DNA of 64,000 nt from Aquila chrysaetos chrysaetos (Eukaryota > Chordata > Aves > Accipitriformes > Accipitridae), in the NCBI RefSeq assembly GCF_900496995.4, contig NC_044009.1, positions 36,045,505-36,109,504 of the forward strand, given 5' to 3'. The notes below the pieces were generated by a model. It was given only the letters and a program-made list of their open reading frames with translations. It ran no database searches and was not told the DNA's origin. Shown here piece by piece: positions 11,983 through 25,260 of the stretch. Position 1 is the first letter of the stretch, and every line of letters starts with the position of its first letter. Position numbers and translations under genes: made by a program.

Positions 11983-14900
11983 TCAGACGCAGAGGCTGAG
12001 CTCCTGACGGACAGAGCACTTGCGGCACTGCACCACGCAACACCAGTGGAAGCGGCAAAGGCAGTTCTCCTCCAGCACCACCGTCTCGTCCCGGTGCCCT
12101 CGACCGCAGCACAGCAGGTCGCACCCACTCGTGTCCATGGCTGTGCTGTTGCAGATGCGGCCCCGGGTGCCCAGCGAGCCCGTCTTACGGTTAGCTGAGC
12201 AGAAATCGGGTGAGTCGGCCGAGTAGATGAGGTCCTGCTTGTCGGGAGGTTTGATGTTGTCGCCCACAGGGATGAGGGTTTTCCCGTCATTGCCTCCCAT
12301 CACCTTGAAAGCCCCGTTGAAGCGCTCGAGCAGGCGGTCCCCCACCTCGCGGAAATGGGGCATCTTCCGCCAGCAGGTCCGCAGGGTGCAGGAGCCCGAC
12401 AGCCCGTGGCATTTGCACTCTGTCCTCATGTAGCTGCGGACCGCCTGGGGAAGAGACAGCGATGCTCAGACCTCGGTCCCCGGCCTCCCTGCCTAGCACC
12501 CCTAGCCAAAACCCTGCCTCTTGGTGCCGCCCTGCCCTGGGGGAGGGTGCTGGGGGGGGCACAGGGAGTTTCCAAAGCACCTGCAAAGGGCTCCTGAAAG
12601 ATATTTGGTCCAATCTCACCCAAAGTTGGTGCAGGCATGGCTTGAGGGAGGTAAAGTTGGAGGGTTGGGTTGGGTAGGGGCACGGGGTGATGCTTGCAGA
12701 GGGCAGGGAGCACAGGGGCCTTACCAAGCGCCCAGCCTCGTTGTTGTGCAGGTCAATAAGAGCGCGGATGTCATTTTTGCCCTTCTTGCTCTTGGCATCC
12801 ATGAACTGCTGGGATTTCTCGTAGCCAAACTGCACGTCGTCCCCGCAGCCCCCCCACTCCCAGGCTGTGCCTTCTGTGCCCGGACCCGCTGTGGGCAAGG
12901 GGGGAGCCCGGCTCCGCGTCAGCTCACAGCCGCACTGCAGCAGCTCGCCCATGCTGCAAGCCTGCGTGATGGCGTGGCTCACCCCGGCCGCCGTGATGGC
13001 ATACACGAAGGCTGTCTCCCGGATATCTACAGGGGAAGAGACAGGGCTGAGATGCGGGGTCAGCTCTGGCAAAGACTGTGCAAGCAAAGCATCCCCCCAC
13101 CGACATCGCATGGGGGCTCAGACCTCCCCTTCTCTCCCTTTGTCTATGCTCGATGCTTTTTCCCTGGCAATGCACCCACCCTGGAGCAGGCTGCCTGGGG
13201 CAGGAGCTGTCTCTTGCAAGCAGAATGCAGAATTTGGGGGGATGGCCAGGCCCTGTAAGCATTCCTCCACCCCAGCTGTAGGGTCCTAGGGACAACAAAT
13301 CTCCTGCCTCCCCTTGCAAGGATGGGTGCTGCCCCATAGGAAAGAGGGGGACTCTGAGAGCAGGGGCATCCCAGGTGTCCAGGTGGTACCCACAGCTTTC
13401 TCACGCTACCCTGCAATGTCCCTCCAAGCAGTAAAAACCCCATCCCCAGCTGCAAGCTGGCACCTGGAGACAAGTGCTGCGAGGGACACCACGGGTGCCA
13501 CTCACCCCTCTGCAGGGTGGCAGCGATAAAGCTGTGCTGCCCACTCTTCCCCCATACCCGCTTTGCCATGGGGTGTTGCCTGCCCCCCCTCCCTCTGCCG
13601 GCACAGCCTCCACCCTGCAGGATTATTTATTATTAGTATTTGCTCCTGTCTCTCTCTGCTCCGGGACACGAATTCCAAGCATCTTTCCCCTGCCCGGACC
13701 TGCCGCTCGCAGCCGCAGCCAGCGGGGGATTCTGGCAGGGGGGGCGCGGCGCCCTGTTGGGGGGGCTCCTGTGCTCCCCCCGACCCGTGCCAGGCAAACC
13801 CCTGCCTACCCAAATGCCAGGGCAGGGCTGGCCCAGGGTGGTGACACGCAGAGGGCATGGGGATGGACGAGAAGCTGTGTTTTGGGGGGTGCCCCATCCC
13901 CCTGTCTCCACCACTCTGGCTTGGGGGGGCTGTGGGAAGAGGTGGCACTGACTCCATGAGGGGCTCCTCCACAAGCCCACGCAGCACTTGATTCCCACTG
14001 GTGTTGGTAGGAACTGGACACACTGGTGCCTTTCCAGCAGTGCCACCCCGGGGACGGGTGTCCCCTGCCCTGGCCCTCCTGTCCCCCCTAAGCCACATGA
14101 CCACCCGCCTGCTCCCACCTGGAACTGGCAGAGCCCTGGGCAGGCAGCCTGCCGCTGGCAGAGGTCCCCGTGCCACCCTGCCAGCCGGGGCCCCGGGGGG
14201 ATGCCGGTCTTCTGACAGCTCTTCCAGACACGTGGCTCCCCCCAAGCCAGCCTGCCCTGGCACGCCGCGCCTGGCACAATCGGCAGGGAAGGAAGAGGCG
14301 ATGGCCACAACTGCACCAGGGAGACCACGGCTGGGAACCAGAGCGTGCCGCAGCATTCTTGGAAAGAAGAGGCTGTCAGATGGGAGGTGCCCATCCGATG
14401 GCAGCTGGGAACCCAAGAAATGCTGGGATGGTTTATGCAGTCCCTGCAGGCTTACAGGGAGGCCGGTGCCTGCCGGAACCTTTCAGTGCAGTGCGAGCTC
14501 TCTGCTTCTGACACCCACGATTCAGCCTTGGCGACCTCCACAGGTCTAGCTGGGATGTCCTGTGTCCTCAGAGTGCCAGGGACTCCCAAACTCACCACTG
14601 TCCTCAGGACAATGCTCATCTCCACAGCCCCAGCAGCGAGGCTGGGCCAAACAGAGCGTGGTGGCTCCTTCAGCATCCCCATGCCTGATGCGCCTGCGTC
14701 TCCTCCGACCCCATCTGCCCCTGGGTACCCGCCAGCTCATCCGCCAACATCGCCCACTCACCACCAGGTTTGGCCCTGGCATCCTGGCACCACCCCGCTT
14801 CCAGCCTGGCACCCTTCCTGGCACAGATCCCACCTGCCAGGTTGGTGTGAAAATAGGTGACTCCAGAGGCAGGTGTGTCCCCCATGTGCCTTGGCTCTCT

Positions 14901-17900
14901 GCCCCTCAACTGAATACACCTCCGTCCCTGTGTTGGGAGGAACTCACACTTGCAAATCAGCTTCTTAAATGAACCTGCCCCCCCCCCGCCACAGGCCGGT
15001 GTCTCCCTCGGGGCCCCAGCTCTGCCCCCCACTGGTACCCGCAGCTGCCGGGTGCCCAGGGCCCTCTACCCTCACCAATGCCCCCAGGGAGGCCACCCTG
15101 ACCCCCTTGCAAGGCCCAAGGACATACCCGCTCTGCTGTGGCCTGGTGGATGCACCAGCAGGAGATGTGATGGCCAAGGAGACCAGGGCTCGCTCCAGCA
15201 TCTTCATCCGCCCCAGCACACCAACCAATGTGGGAACAGGGGCAGGACTAAACTCACCACCCACTAAGTGGCCCTACCAGCCCGAGGTGCTTCGAGCATC
15301 CCCCCCTTCCCTATTGTTGCCCCAGCCTCTCTCCCTGGGGACCGTGGCAGGACTTTCCCATCCCTTACAGACTCACGGGTGCACCCTCACTCTGCTCCTG
15401 CTCTGGCTTTGATGCAGCTGGGCTGGGCTTGGACCAGTGTATCCACTTGGCTGGGACCTGCCCATCCCTCCCTGCCACCTCACCCCTGACCCTCGGGGTG
15501 GCATCAGGGTGCCCACCCAGGGATGCAGGGATGGGGGCCAAGCAATCCTCTCCTCTGCTCCCTGCAAGGCCGGGAGGAGGGAGCTGCAGGGTACCCACGG
15601 GGCGAAGGGCAGCTCCCAGTGGCTGTGCGCTGCCTCCCACCCGGGCCCCTTCCCACCCCCCGCCCCACCACACACCCCGGGGTCCCGGGGGAGCAGTAAA
15701 TCACTGCCAGACGAGGGTGCATTCTTGGGCTTTGTGAAGCCCCGCGCTGTCTGGGAGCATCGGTAATTGCTTCATTACAACACGGGGAGACATGTCCCGG
15801 CAGTAAAACCTCAGCGTGACTGCACCGGGGAGCACTGAGCAACCCCCTACACAGGCACACGCACGCGCATACACACACACACACACACACACAGGTTTTC
15901 ACGCCCAGACTCTGCTCCAGAAGTCCTGGGGAGGCGCGTGACCGGGCGGCTGGAGGCTTTCGGGGAGGTGGAAGGCCGAGGAAGCATTGGCCTTACCCTG
16001 CTGCAGGATCTTGCCGAAGTACTTGCTGTGGCTGGTGCAGTTCCAGCGGCGGAAGCGGAATTGGTACTGGCACTCCCGGACGCCCAGCTTGGTGCCCTTG
16101 GCCACCTCCTGCACGATTTCTGGCTCCAGCTGGCACAGCTCCGCCTGCTTCCCTGCCAGCCGCTTCGTCTTGCGGCAGATGCTGTTGGGGTCCATGACCA
16201 GGGGGCTCCCCACTGCCCTGCAGGAGGGGACAGCGAGCAGAGCAAAACCAGCACCCAAGCCCCGTGTGGGGGGACCAGGGTGGGGATGGGGCACGGCCAG
16301 ACCTGCTCCCCGGGACGGAGTGGGGCCACAGGGCAGTGCTGGCTCAGCGGTGACCCTGGGTGACAAGGGGACAGGGAGAGGTATACGGGGAGGACAGGAC
16401 AAAAGGCATGGGTGGCACCTGCATGCCAGCACTCAGGGCATATGTTGTCCTCCCCAGCCACTTGGAGATCCCCAGCTGTGGGGCTGGCTGGAGGACGATG
16501 CTGGCACGTGCCACTTCACACCCCGAAGCCCTCAGGGACATCCCTGGGGGTGACGGCGGTGTACCCGACAGGAGGTGGCAGAGATGCTGTGCTGCTTAGC
16601 ACCTGCTCTTTGGATCTGGCACTGACCCAGCACAGCCCTGGCATTGCAGCGTGACCAATGCCCAGTGCAGCTGCAGCTCCTGGAGCCCCGTGGGCAGAGT
16701 GGGGAGCCCAGCCAGCACTTTCGATGTGCCTCCCCCTCTCCGGGGGGGCTCACTGCTTTACCCCGTGGGAGACGAGACGAGTGACCTTGCCGGTGATAAA
16801 GCCGCTTGGTTGCTGGCCAGGCTCCCATGTTCAACTCCCCTTACCGAGGCACCGGCCCCAAGGGAACAGAGCCACGGGCAACCGCGGGCGCATGAGGGAG
16901 GGATGCAGGTGGCATCGCCAGCCCTGCCGATGCCAGCGCGGGAGGGCAAGTCTCGGCTGGGCCCGTGTCAGAGGCGGCTCCTCCTTGCCAGCACAGCTGG
17001 AGAGAGGTGCCTGGCTCTCGGGGCTGGGAGGCAAAGTCTGAGCACGACGACGCCCTCCCCAGCGTGCCGCTGGCTACAGAAACTCCTGTACTTTCCCCAC
17101 ACATTTTGCCTGGAGTGCCCTCCACAGCACGGCTCGTGCAGCTGTGCAGCCCGCCGGCACCATGCCCCATGCCAGGGCAGGCGATGCTCCAGCTCCGCCG
17201 CAGGCAACGCCGGAGCCGCAGCGGGCAGAGGGCAGGCACACCGCGCTGACGGCCTCCCGCCTACACCGCCCGCCCCGTGGCATGGAGACCGCGTGGCCAT
17301 GGGCCACCCGAATTTAGCACGCCCCAAACATAGCCCCACTCAGCAGCCCCTCGCCTCCAGCGCCGCTCCTGTGGGCTCAGAGCTCGTCCTGCTTGATAAT
17401 ATGATTTTCCTGGCTGTGGATGCCCACAGGACCCCAGGGCTGGACTCAGATCCCTCAGCGCTTTGGGATGCCCAAGGACTGCGAGACCACGTTCCCTGGG
17501 GTCCCCTGGGGAGCAGCACCCGGGCAGCCCATGCTGCCGGCAGCCCCGCTCACTGGGGAGCACCGGCTGTGCTGCAGCTTCCAAACCCAGACCTTTATAG
17601 TCTGGCCAAGCCCCAGGGGCTCAAAAATCACAAGCTGAATCTCGGTGTTTAACTATGTTCTGGGTTTCCTTTTTGCTCTCACGCAGCTGGGGTCTGTGTT
17701 CGGGACACCAGGCTGCAGGACTTTGCTTAACATCCTGCCCCCAAACATGCAAACACCCTCCGAGCCCCTTGTTTGAAGCTCGAGGTCCTGCCAGAGTCCC
17801 CCTGCCCCACATCAGGCTCCCAAGCTGCCTGCATCTCCTGCCCACCAAACCCCAGCTGGGTTTGGGGCAGATGTGCCCTCTCACACAGCCTGGAAAAGGA

Positions 17901-20900
17901 GCCCTTATGCTTTGGTTGGAGGTTTAAAGGGTTGAACAGCTCAACCGAGAGGCACAGCCTGGAAAGGTGACCTCCAGCAGGGAAACTGAGGCAAGACCGC
18001 ACCGCTGCTGGGGAGCACCCATCTCCCTTTGCTCGCCACAGCTTGGTTTCCCTTTGCTGCGTGATGCATGGGTGCCTCTGCAAAGAGATGGGATAGCTGG
18101 GGAAGCGTCCTGGGGCTGTGACTGGGCTGGCACAGGTGCCCCATTGATGGGGAAACTGAGGCCCATGTAGAAAGCCACCAGTGAGCCTGTCCAGTCCCAT
18201 CCCATTGATGACCACATGGGGATTCAAGCCTCCATCCCAGGCTCCGAGCTCACCCTCCTTGGGGACCGTGGGCTCCCGACATCCGCAACGGGACAGCGGA
18301 GGTTTGGCCGCCTGCTCCGGCGGCGTGGGGAAGAAGGGAAGCCGGGACGGGACTTTCATTAAGAGACGACTCTTTGTACTCATATAAAAACGATGCGCCA
18401 GCCCCCCGGGGCCGTCAGATCAAATGCTGAACTGCAGCTCACCCCGGCCCGCCGGATCAGGCCGGGAAGAAGAGCTCAGCCCCGCAGGGCCGGGGGGCGG
18501 TGGGCGGCTCGCCGGCACCACGGGGGTCCCCACCCATGTCCTGGGCAGCGGCGAGGCCAGCGGGAGCGCGCGGGAGCTCGCCGGCCATGCCGTCGAGGCG
18601 TGGGGTGGGCTGCCTAAGTCCGGCGCAATATTAATTTCCGCTGGGCTTCGCTTTCTGGCGCGGGGAGGCTGCCTGGAGCCCGAGAGCTGTTTTGCTTTGG
18701 AGGGTTTGGGGGGGGGGGGGGGGGAAGAGGGGGAGACAAGGGCAAGAAAAATGCTGCCAAACTGCTACCGCTTTGGCAAGGGCTCCGGCGCGGGGCCCAG
18801 ATCTGCCTGAGCTTGTCCTGCTCCAAGGCCTCCCGCATCTACAATTAAGGTGCCCCACCTCTGCCGCCGGGCACTCCTCCCCCTGCCCTGGTGAAGGAAC
18901 CAGGTCGCCAGCCCGACTCCCCCCAAGCTGCCCGGGGCACCCCGGCCCCCCGCCGCCTCCCGCCTGGCAGCCCCCGGCCAGGCTCGGCGCCTCCACAGCA
19001 TCCCTCCCGCCTGCACCAGGCGCCCTTCGCCTGCTGCCGAAACCGCTGCTGGGCGGCTGCTGCCTCGCCCCGAAAGGAGCCGGGACGATGAGCTCCGCTT
19101 TCCACCGTGATTTCCTGCACCCCTGTCCAAGGGAAACAACCCCCATTGCTGAAAGTGGAAACTGAGGCACGGAAGAGGAGCTGCAACCCACAGCCAACCT
19201 GCTGTTGTCACCCCTTTGGCTGCCACAGCTGCAGCCTGAGCCCGGTCCCGGTGACACACGGGAAACAGGAGTCACTGATGCTTCTGATGCAACCCTTGTG
19301 CTCTGGATGCTGTCCTTGCTGCAACAGAGCCGGGGCTCCCAAGAGCCATAATCACCAGCTTTTCCAGCTCAGCTCATGGTCATGGAGCCTCCAGTGTGTC
19401 CCAGTCTGGTTCCCAGCCAAAATCATAGACCAAGGAGCCTGGCACAAGTCCCCATCTCCCCTTTGGACATGGGGATGGTGTGGAGCAGGGCTTGTCCCGA
19501 CCCCTGCCAGCAGACCATGATTGAGGGGAGCCAGTGGGGTCCCAGTTTGCAGGGGTCCAATGGAGAGGGGCTGGTACAGCCATGTGGCAAGGAAGAGGAT
19601 GGTCAGCCTTCACAAATGGTACCTGCATCTTGGGTAGAAAAATGTGTCCTTTGGTCCTGACGGCCCCGAAACCCCGAGGGAGAGTGGCGGTTGTGCTGTG
19701 CCAGCTCCACATGGGACCAGTCAGGTCTGCACCTATTGAGTACTGCTGTCTGGGCATTCCCGTGTGGCAAGGTGACCCCACTGTGGGGTAGCGAGGGCAT
19801 GGCTTGCCTTATATCCAGGTCTCCATCCCAGCCCCTGGATGCCTTCAGGAGGGGGATGCAGGGTGCCAGGGTACCTGGCCCATTGCCCCGAGCCCACAGG
19901 CACTTCACCTGCTTGGAGAGGCAAGAGCTGCAGGATGCCAGCCCTGGAGAGCCAAGCTACATCCTCGGGGGAATGTGTCACCCCACATTCCACCCAATGC
20001 TGTCACACTCAGTGACAGCCCTGCAAGGAAATCAGACCCCACAGGAGCCGGTCTCTTTCCAAGCTGTGCGAACAGGACAAGGGGGGGGGTTATGCATGAT
20101 TTTTCACCCGTCCAGCTTTTCCTTCATCCCACACAGGCGCGTGGCGGGTACCTGGCCCCTCACCCGGGGCGATGCGTGGGTGCTGCCACTAACCAGAGCA
20201 GCCGGGTGGGGAAAGCAGAGCAGGAGGTGCACGGGGAGGGGGGGGGGGGGGAGTAAGCAGCAAGTCACTGCCCTGGGGGGCACGGCTGGGGCTTGGCTGC
20301 CAAGCAGCACCGGGGGCACCAAAAGAGCGGGAAATACCGTGGACTGGGGAGAGCAGGAGGGACACCATTCCCTGCCCTCCTCCTCGCACCTCCTCAGCAA
20401 GGACGGCATGCAAACAGCTGGGAAGCCACCCAAAGGAAAGAGGCTTTGATGTGGCATGGCAGCAACCGATGGACCTGCCAGCTGCAGGGTCACGTCAAGG
20501 TTGGGCGCTCGCGGGCAGGAGCTGCCCGAGCTTGTGCTGCGGGTACCGGGGGGGGGATGGAAGGAGCACACACCCGCAGAAGCACCGGTCCCAAAGCTGT
20601 GTCCAAGCCCTGGAGGGGCTGGGTTGAGAAGAAAGGAGTCCACCTACCCCTGGTCACTGCATCCTTCCTCTGGGTGCTTGTGGAGGCTGGAGCTGGGATG
20701 GCATGAGGGGTGGGCTAGTACATGCCCAAATGCAGGTACCACAAGGGGTGACAGGACCCTGACAGCACATCCTGAGCGAATATCGGGGTGTGCCTGGCTC
20801 TGCCCAGCACCCTCCTGCATGGGTGAGGTTTTAAGGGGTCAAGCCTCTGATGCGAAGTCCAGCTGAGCCCTTCAGCTTAGGGCATGCATAAGGCAGGGCT

Positions 20901-23900
20901 GGGCAGCCTGGGTGTCACTGTGGGAGAACGGAGGTGTCCAGGAGCAGGGACGAGGGATGGCATGGGGAAAAGCTCAGTTGTCTTTGTGGTACGACACAAG
21001 TAGCCCAGTTCTGGAGCCAGTGCCATCTCAAAGAGTGCAAGGGAAACGTTTTCCCTTTGAAAAGTCCAGTGGGTCAGCACTGCCCCAGAAGAGGTACAAG
21101 GAGATGATGCCGGGCAGGGGCTCCCATGCTGGGAGGTGTTTTGCTGCCCACATGGCGCTGCTCCAGGGGTGAGGGCATGCCCCAGATGGCTGGGCAGCCC
21201 AGTCTGCTGGACGCCATGGGGGGCCGTGGGCTGTGGGGTGGTGGGTGTGGGTCAGCAGGCCCGGAGGGTGACTCATGATGTTCACCCCAAGACATGCAGG
21301 CAGGGCCCTACAGCCTGCCAGCCTGCCCTTACAGGCTCTGGGCGGTGTGGGTGCTGGTGGGAGCGGCAGAGGAGAAGGGGAGGCCACTGGCGACTGAAAC
21401 CTACCCGGGGGTGTGTGGCTTCAGGGGCCATGGGGTTGGGACCCCATCAAGCAAGGGTGCAGCCATGGGTGGTGGTGGAAGGGTCCTCCCTGAACTCCTG
21501 GAGATGCACTGCCCACGTGCGTACATGGGAAGGGGACGCAGGGCAGGTGTCCGTCCCTCCGGGCCCCCTCAGACCCACAGCTGGAGCAGAGCACATCTCA
21601 TGGGATGGTTTTCCCCCTTGCTCGCTCTTCCACCTCCCGACTGCTCTCGTCCATGCCCATGGAGAGCCGATGGGTGTTGGGGCACTGGGGAAGCCCAGCT
21701 TTGCTTGCCCCCATCCCCACAGTGCCTCTGTCCCTGTGAGCACAGCCCCAACCACAAACTGGCTCTGAACCTGCCCAGGGCTCCTGAGACACCAGGTTGG
21801 CCCACCCTGTATCCCCGCACCCTCCAGGCAAGCCCAGGACCCTCAGGCAGTCCCTACCTGTCCTGCTCAGGGAGGAATCACTGTTGCACAAGGAGCCGGG
21901 TGAGAAACATGAAAAGATGAGGGGAGGAGGAAGAAAGAGATTTTACAGGGCTGGTGGGAGCAAGGGAAGCCTATTCCCTGCAGCCTGGCACTAACCAAGG
22001 GACTAGCAGCACCTGAATGACACATCTTCCCATCGCCACTGACCATAGCCTGTTCCCCTTTGCCATGGAAAGATCTGTGCGTCTGCCCATCCCTCTGTCC
22101 CTCTGCCTCTTCTTAGACACAGGGGCACAGGGGGTGTAGGACAAGGGTGACTGTATCTTCAGTGAGCCCTCTGGGGACATCTTACCACAATGAGGATGCT
22201 CTTTCTCAGGCTACGATGTCATCAGCATGATGTCACTGCTCGTACATCACACACAAACTTTTCTCTGTAGATGCAGCCATCTGGCAAGATCCCAACGGGC
22301 ACAGTTACCACCCGTGAGTGGCCAAGCCTGGCTGCATGTCTGGGCTGAGGACTGTGCCCCCCAGGACCCAGGCCCGCTGCACCCCACCGTGCCACTCTCA
22401 CAAATCAGTTTGTCACCAGCGTGGGGAAAAAAAATGCCTCAAACAGGCAGCCCCTGCATCCCCCGACACTGCACAGCCAATGCACCCAAGGGTGGGATGG
22501 GGTAGGTCATAAAGACCTACCTTTCCTGCCCAGGGGAGCAAGCCCCCTTGGCTAAGCACCCATGGGTGCCCAGAGATGCACATGTGAAAGCGTGCTACCA
22601 AAGTCCCTATGCATCAGTGACAAGGACAGCAAGGAACCCCTCTACCAATGCCACCAGCCCTAGAGCTTCCAGGAGCCCTGGCACAACATACAGCTGCAAC
22701 CCTGAATCCCTCCTCACCAAAAGCAAAACCCACAGACACCAGTGCTACCCAGACCTGGCAGAGGGGATGGGGATGGGGAGCAGACATGTAGGAAGCTGCC
22801 TGTTTTGAGCTGGCTCAAAGGGCCAGGCAGCGCCCGGATTTCTCTCCCCCGCATGGGAAGAGCTCCCTGGAAATGAGGGATGATCTCAGCCAGGGGCCAG
22901 ATATCCCAAGCTCTGGGGGAAGGAGCTCGTGAATCAGCTGGCTGCTCCGGTGCCCTGTCCCGGGAAGGTCGGCATGTCCATTTGGTGGTGCTGGTGGCCT
23001 CATCCACACATCACCTCCTCCCGGCTCACTGGATCCGGGTTCCGGAGTGAAGCAGAGTGCGTATTGGTGATCCCCCTGCAGCCACTCCGCTGCCCGGCGC
23101 ATTTGGCCGTGCTGCGTGCAGCTGGGTTATTATTCTTAAATTAAAGGTTCCTTTTCTTCTTCTTTTTTGAGAGAAGAAAAAACAAGTTTGACCCCTTGCC
23201 CTCCTCTGCCAAATCCTGCTAATCTCCCCAAGCCGGTGCTGCCAGCGCACGCACGGCATGGTCACGGCACCAGCAGGACCCAGGCTCGGTGGTAAGACGT
23301 GGCTCTGAGCAGCCAAGGCGGGGGGCAGCAGTACCCCAACACCCTGCCCTTGCCGGTGCCATCTGCCTGCCTCTGAATTGAAGGCAAAGGGAGCTCCTGC
23401 TTCACCTCTGCCCGCTCCAGCTGTGGGCAGGATGGCACTGAAATCCCTGGAGCTGGAGCACAGGGCAAGAGCTTGGGGGTGAGGGCTCACTGAGTGGGTA
23501 TTGATGAGGATGGGGCAGAGAAAGCGAGGAGAGCTGAAGGGACAGCCAGGTGTGCGGAGCAGCTGTCTGAGAATTAGCCAGGGAAAAAGAGCAGCTCTCG
23601 GGCAGCAGGAGGGACTGTGCCCCGGGATGGCACAGCTACCCTGAGGCTGATGCCAGGAAGCAGGGGGACCCTCCGCACGCACCCTGCCCCGGCCAGCACT
23701 CACCCTACCTCCCTCTCCCCTGCAAAAAAGCCCAAGCAAGCGCCTCTCAAATCCACATTAACCTCTTTCCCGGCAATAAACACAGCGCTTGGGCTCCGGG
23801 GCCAAACTCTCATCTGGTGTACAACTGACCATAAGAGCACCATTTATATCCACCATGGCCCCCGCTTTTGCCCTGCACCCCTGGAGCCAGGGCTAGTGAA

Positions 23901-24773
23901 GGGGATGGAGCCACAGAATAAATCACTGGCGGGCAGGCAGGGGACTGGGAGGGGAAAGGCTTATGGAGAGCTTTATTTTAGGGGTCAAAAGAGTGTGACA
24001 ATGTGGAGACGAATAGCCTCAGATAATGAATGATAGCCTGGACGGCACGCCGGGGAGCTGGAATCTAAGCACTTAAAACCGGATAAAGACAGGCTGGGTG
24101 AAATTCTTAATAGATTTAAATAGTTCATGTTTCGACAGATACCTGGGCTTTCCAAGGCTGGGTCCCAGCTCTGCGCCTGTAATGAATCCCCCACCCCCTC
24201 CGGTATCCTGCAAGGCACTGTCTCTGCCTTTGATGAAGGCACCATTACAAACAGGGGTTTTGTCCCCACCGCGTCCAGGCCACCGCTCGAGAGGGGACAC
24301 CGTAGGGACCCTCGGGCTTTTAGTTAAAGTTGACTTATTGGAGGGGTCTGGAGGCCCCTACGCCCCCTTCCCCACCCCTCAGGCATACAACCCTCCCAGG
24401 CTGTGGGCTTGAGGTGCAGGGAGACAGGCTGCAGTTCCCTCCGCAGGACCTGGGTGTCACATACTCCTGGGGGTCCCGCAGCCCGCTGTGCCCAATGCGC
24501 TCGTGTGCCCAAACCGCGGCAGCGTGGGGGTGCCCCCGGTCTGGATTTGCCTGGCCAGCGAGCAGCGGTCCCCACTCAAGGGCTGTCCTGGGTGCAGGGG
24601 ACACTGTCGTCCCCAAGCTGGGGTGGGGGGACCATCCCCGGAGACCGAGGGACCCTGCGCGCCCTCCTGGCACCCACCCCGGGATGTCCTACTCACCACC
24701 AGAGCCCGATGATGTTGGCGGGGCAGAGGAGGATGAAGAAGAGCCCCAGCTGAGTCCGGGACGAAGGCAGCAT
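11983..24773 (-). CDS. WNT6: WNT6, secreted Wnt ligand (complete, 4 coding exons)
   Basis: The coding exons in transcript order are 24697-24773, 15997-16217, 12725-13026 and 11983-12444 (stop included). All have GT/AG borders and matching phase, giving 353 aa (human WNT6 is 365 aa). The protein starts MLPSSRTQLG and has a hydrophobic signal peptide ending near LWW. The second exon carries AVGSPLVMDP and GVRECQ-FRFRRWNC. The third has DIRETAFVYAITAAG and CSMGELLQCGC. The last has CKCHGLSGSC, where the first Ser (about residue 216) is the palmitoleoylation site known in Wnts, and the C-terminal finger CLCRFHWCC. These are WNT6-specific rather than WNT10A-like. The product is a secreted lipid-modified ligand acting through Frizzled receptors. 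Intron 1 is 8.5 kb and intron 2 is 3.0 kb. The neighbour WNT10A follows on the same strand. No break or missing key residue is seen. Confidence 0.97.
15871..15893. repeat. (AC)n microsatellite in WNT6 intron 2
   Basis: A pure AC dinucleotide run of about 11 units, about 100 bp from the donor of WNT6 exon 2. Confidence 0.9.
18383..18700 (+). promoter_or_regulatory. TATA box plus CpG cluster inside WNT6 intron 1
   Basis: TATAAAA at 18383-18389 on the plus strand is followed at once by about 300 bp of CpG-dense sequence. This could be an intronic enhancer or an antisense promoter. No coding exon is seen downstream on that strand. A 16-base pure G run begins near 18709. Confidence 0.3.
23730..24330. 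promoter_or_regulatory. WNT6: AT-rich candidate enhancer in WNT6 intron 1
   Basis: About 600 bp of AT-rich complex sequence just downstream of the WNT6 first exon, in otherwise GC-rich DNA. It has clustered site-like words: AGATAATGAATGATAG (GATA/homeobox), CCGGATAAAG, ATTCTTAATAGATTTAAATAG, AGGGGTCAAAAG and GTTAAAGTTGACTTA. There is no open frame of note and no repeat structure, which favours conserved regulatory DNA. Its function is inferred. Confidence 0.4.
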
Positions 24774-25260
24774 CCTGCCAGGGCTGAGGGGAGCGCCGAG
24801 CCCCCTCCGCGCCCCCCGTGGGGACCCGGGCAGCCGGGCTCGCCGCCGCCCCGAGGGTCCGGCCGGGGCCCCGGCGGGTGGGTGCCCGCTGCCTCCCTCC
24901 GCCGGGCCGGGGCGGGCGGGCACCGCGGCCGGCGGGGCTGGGCTGGGCTGGGGCTGGGCTGGGCAGGCACCTCCGGGCGGCTGGAGCGCGGCGCGGAGGC
25001 TGCTCCGGAGAAGGAGGAGGAGGAGGGACGGGGCTGCGAAAGCATCTGCCTCCGACAGGGAAACCGGAGCCCGGGGGGACGGACAGGGCGGGCCGGGCGG
25101 GGGGACTCCTGGGTGCCAAGCTCGTCTCCAGGCGCGCAGCCACGGCCACTGCGTGGGCACGGCCACGGGCAACCTCCGGCAGCGGGACGGTGGCTGCAGC
25201 CTGCCCGGCCCCGCGTCCCGCCGCCGCGCTCGGACGCGCACCCCTTATAGCGGTGTCTGG
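24774..25260 (-). promoter_or_regulatory. WNT6: WNT6 promoter: CpG island with TATA-like box
   Basis: CpG-dense sequence directly upstream of the WNT6 ATG, with a minus-strand CTATAAGGGG box (TATAAG at 25244-25249). That would place transcription start near 25215 and give a 5' UTR of roughly 440 nt. The start codon has A at -3. Confidence 0.55.

Noticed and set aside
16651-17652. 333-codon plus-strand open frame in WNT6 intron 1
   Set aside because: Compositional open frame in GC-rich intron with no domain and several overlapping shadow frames.
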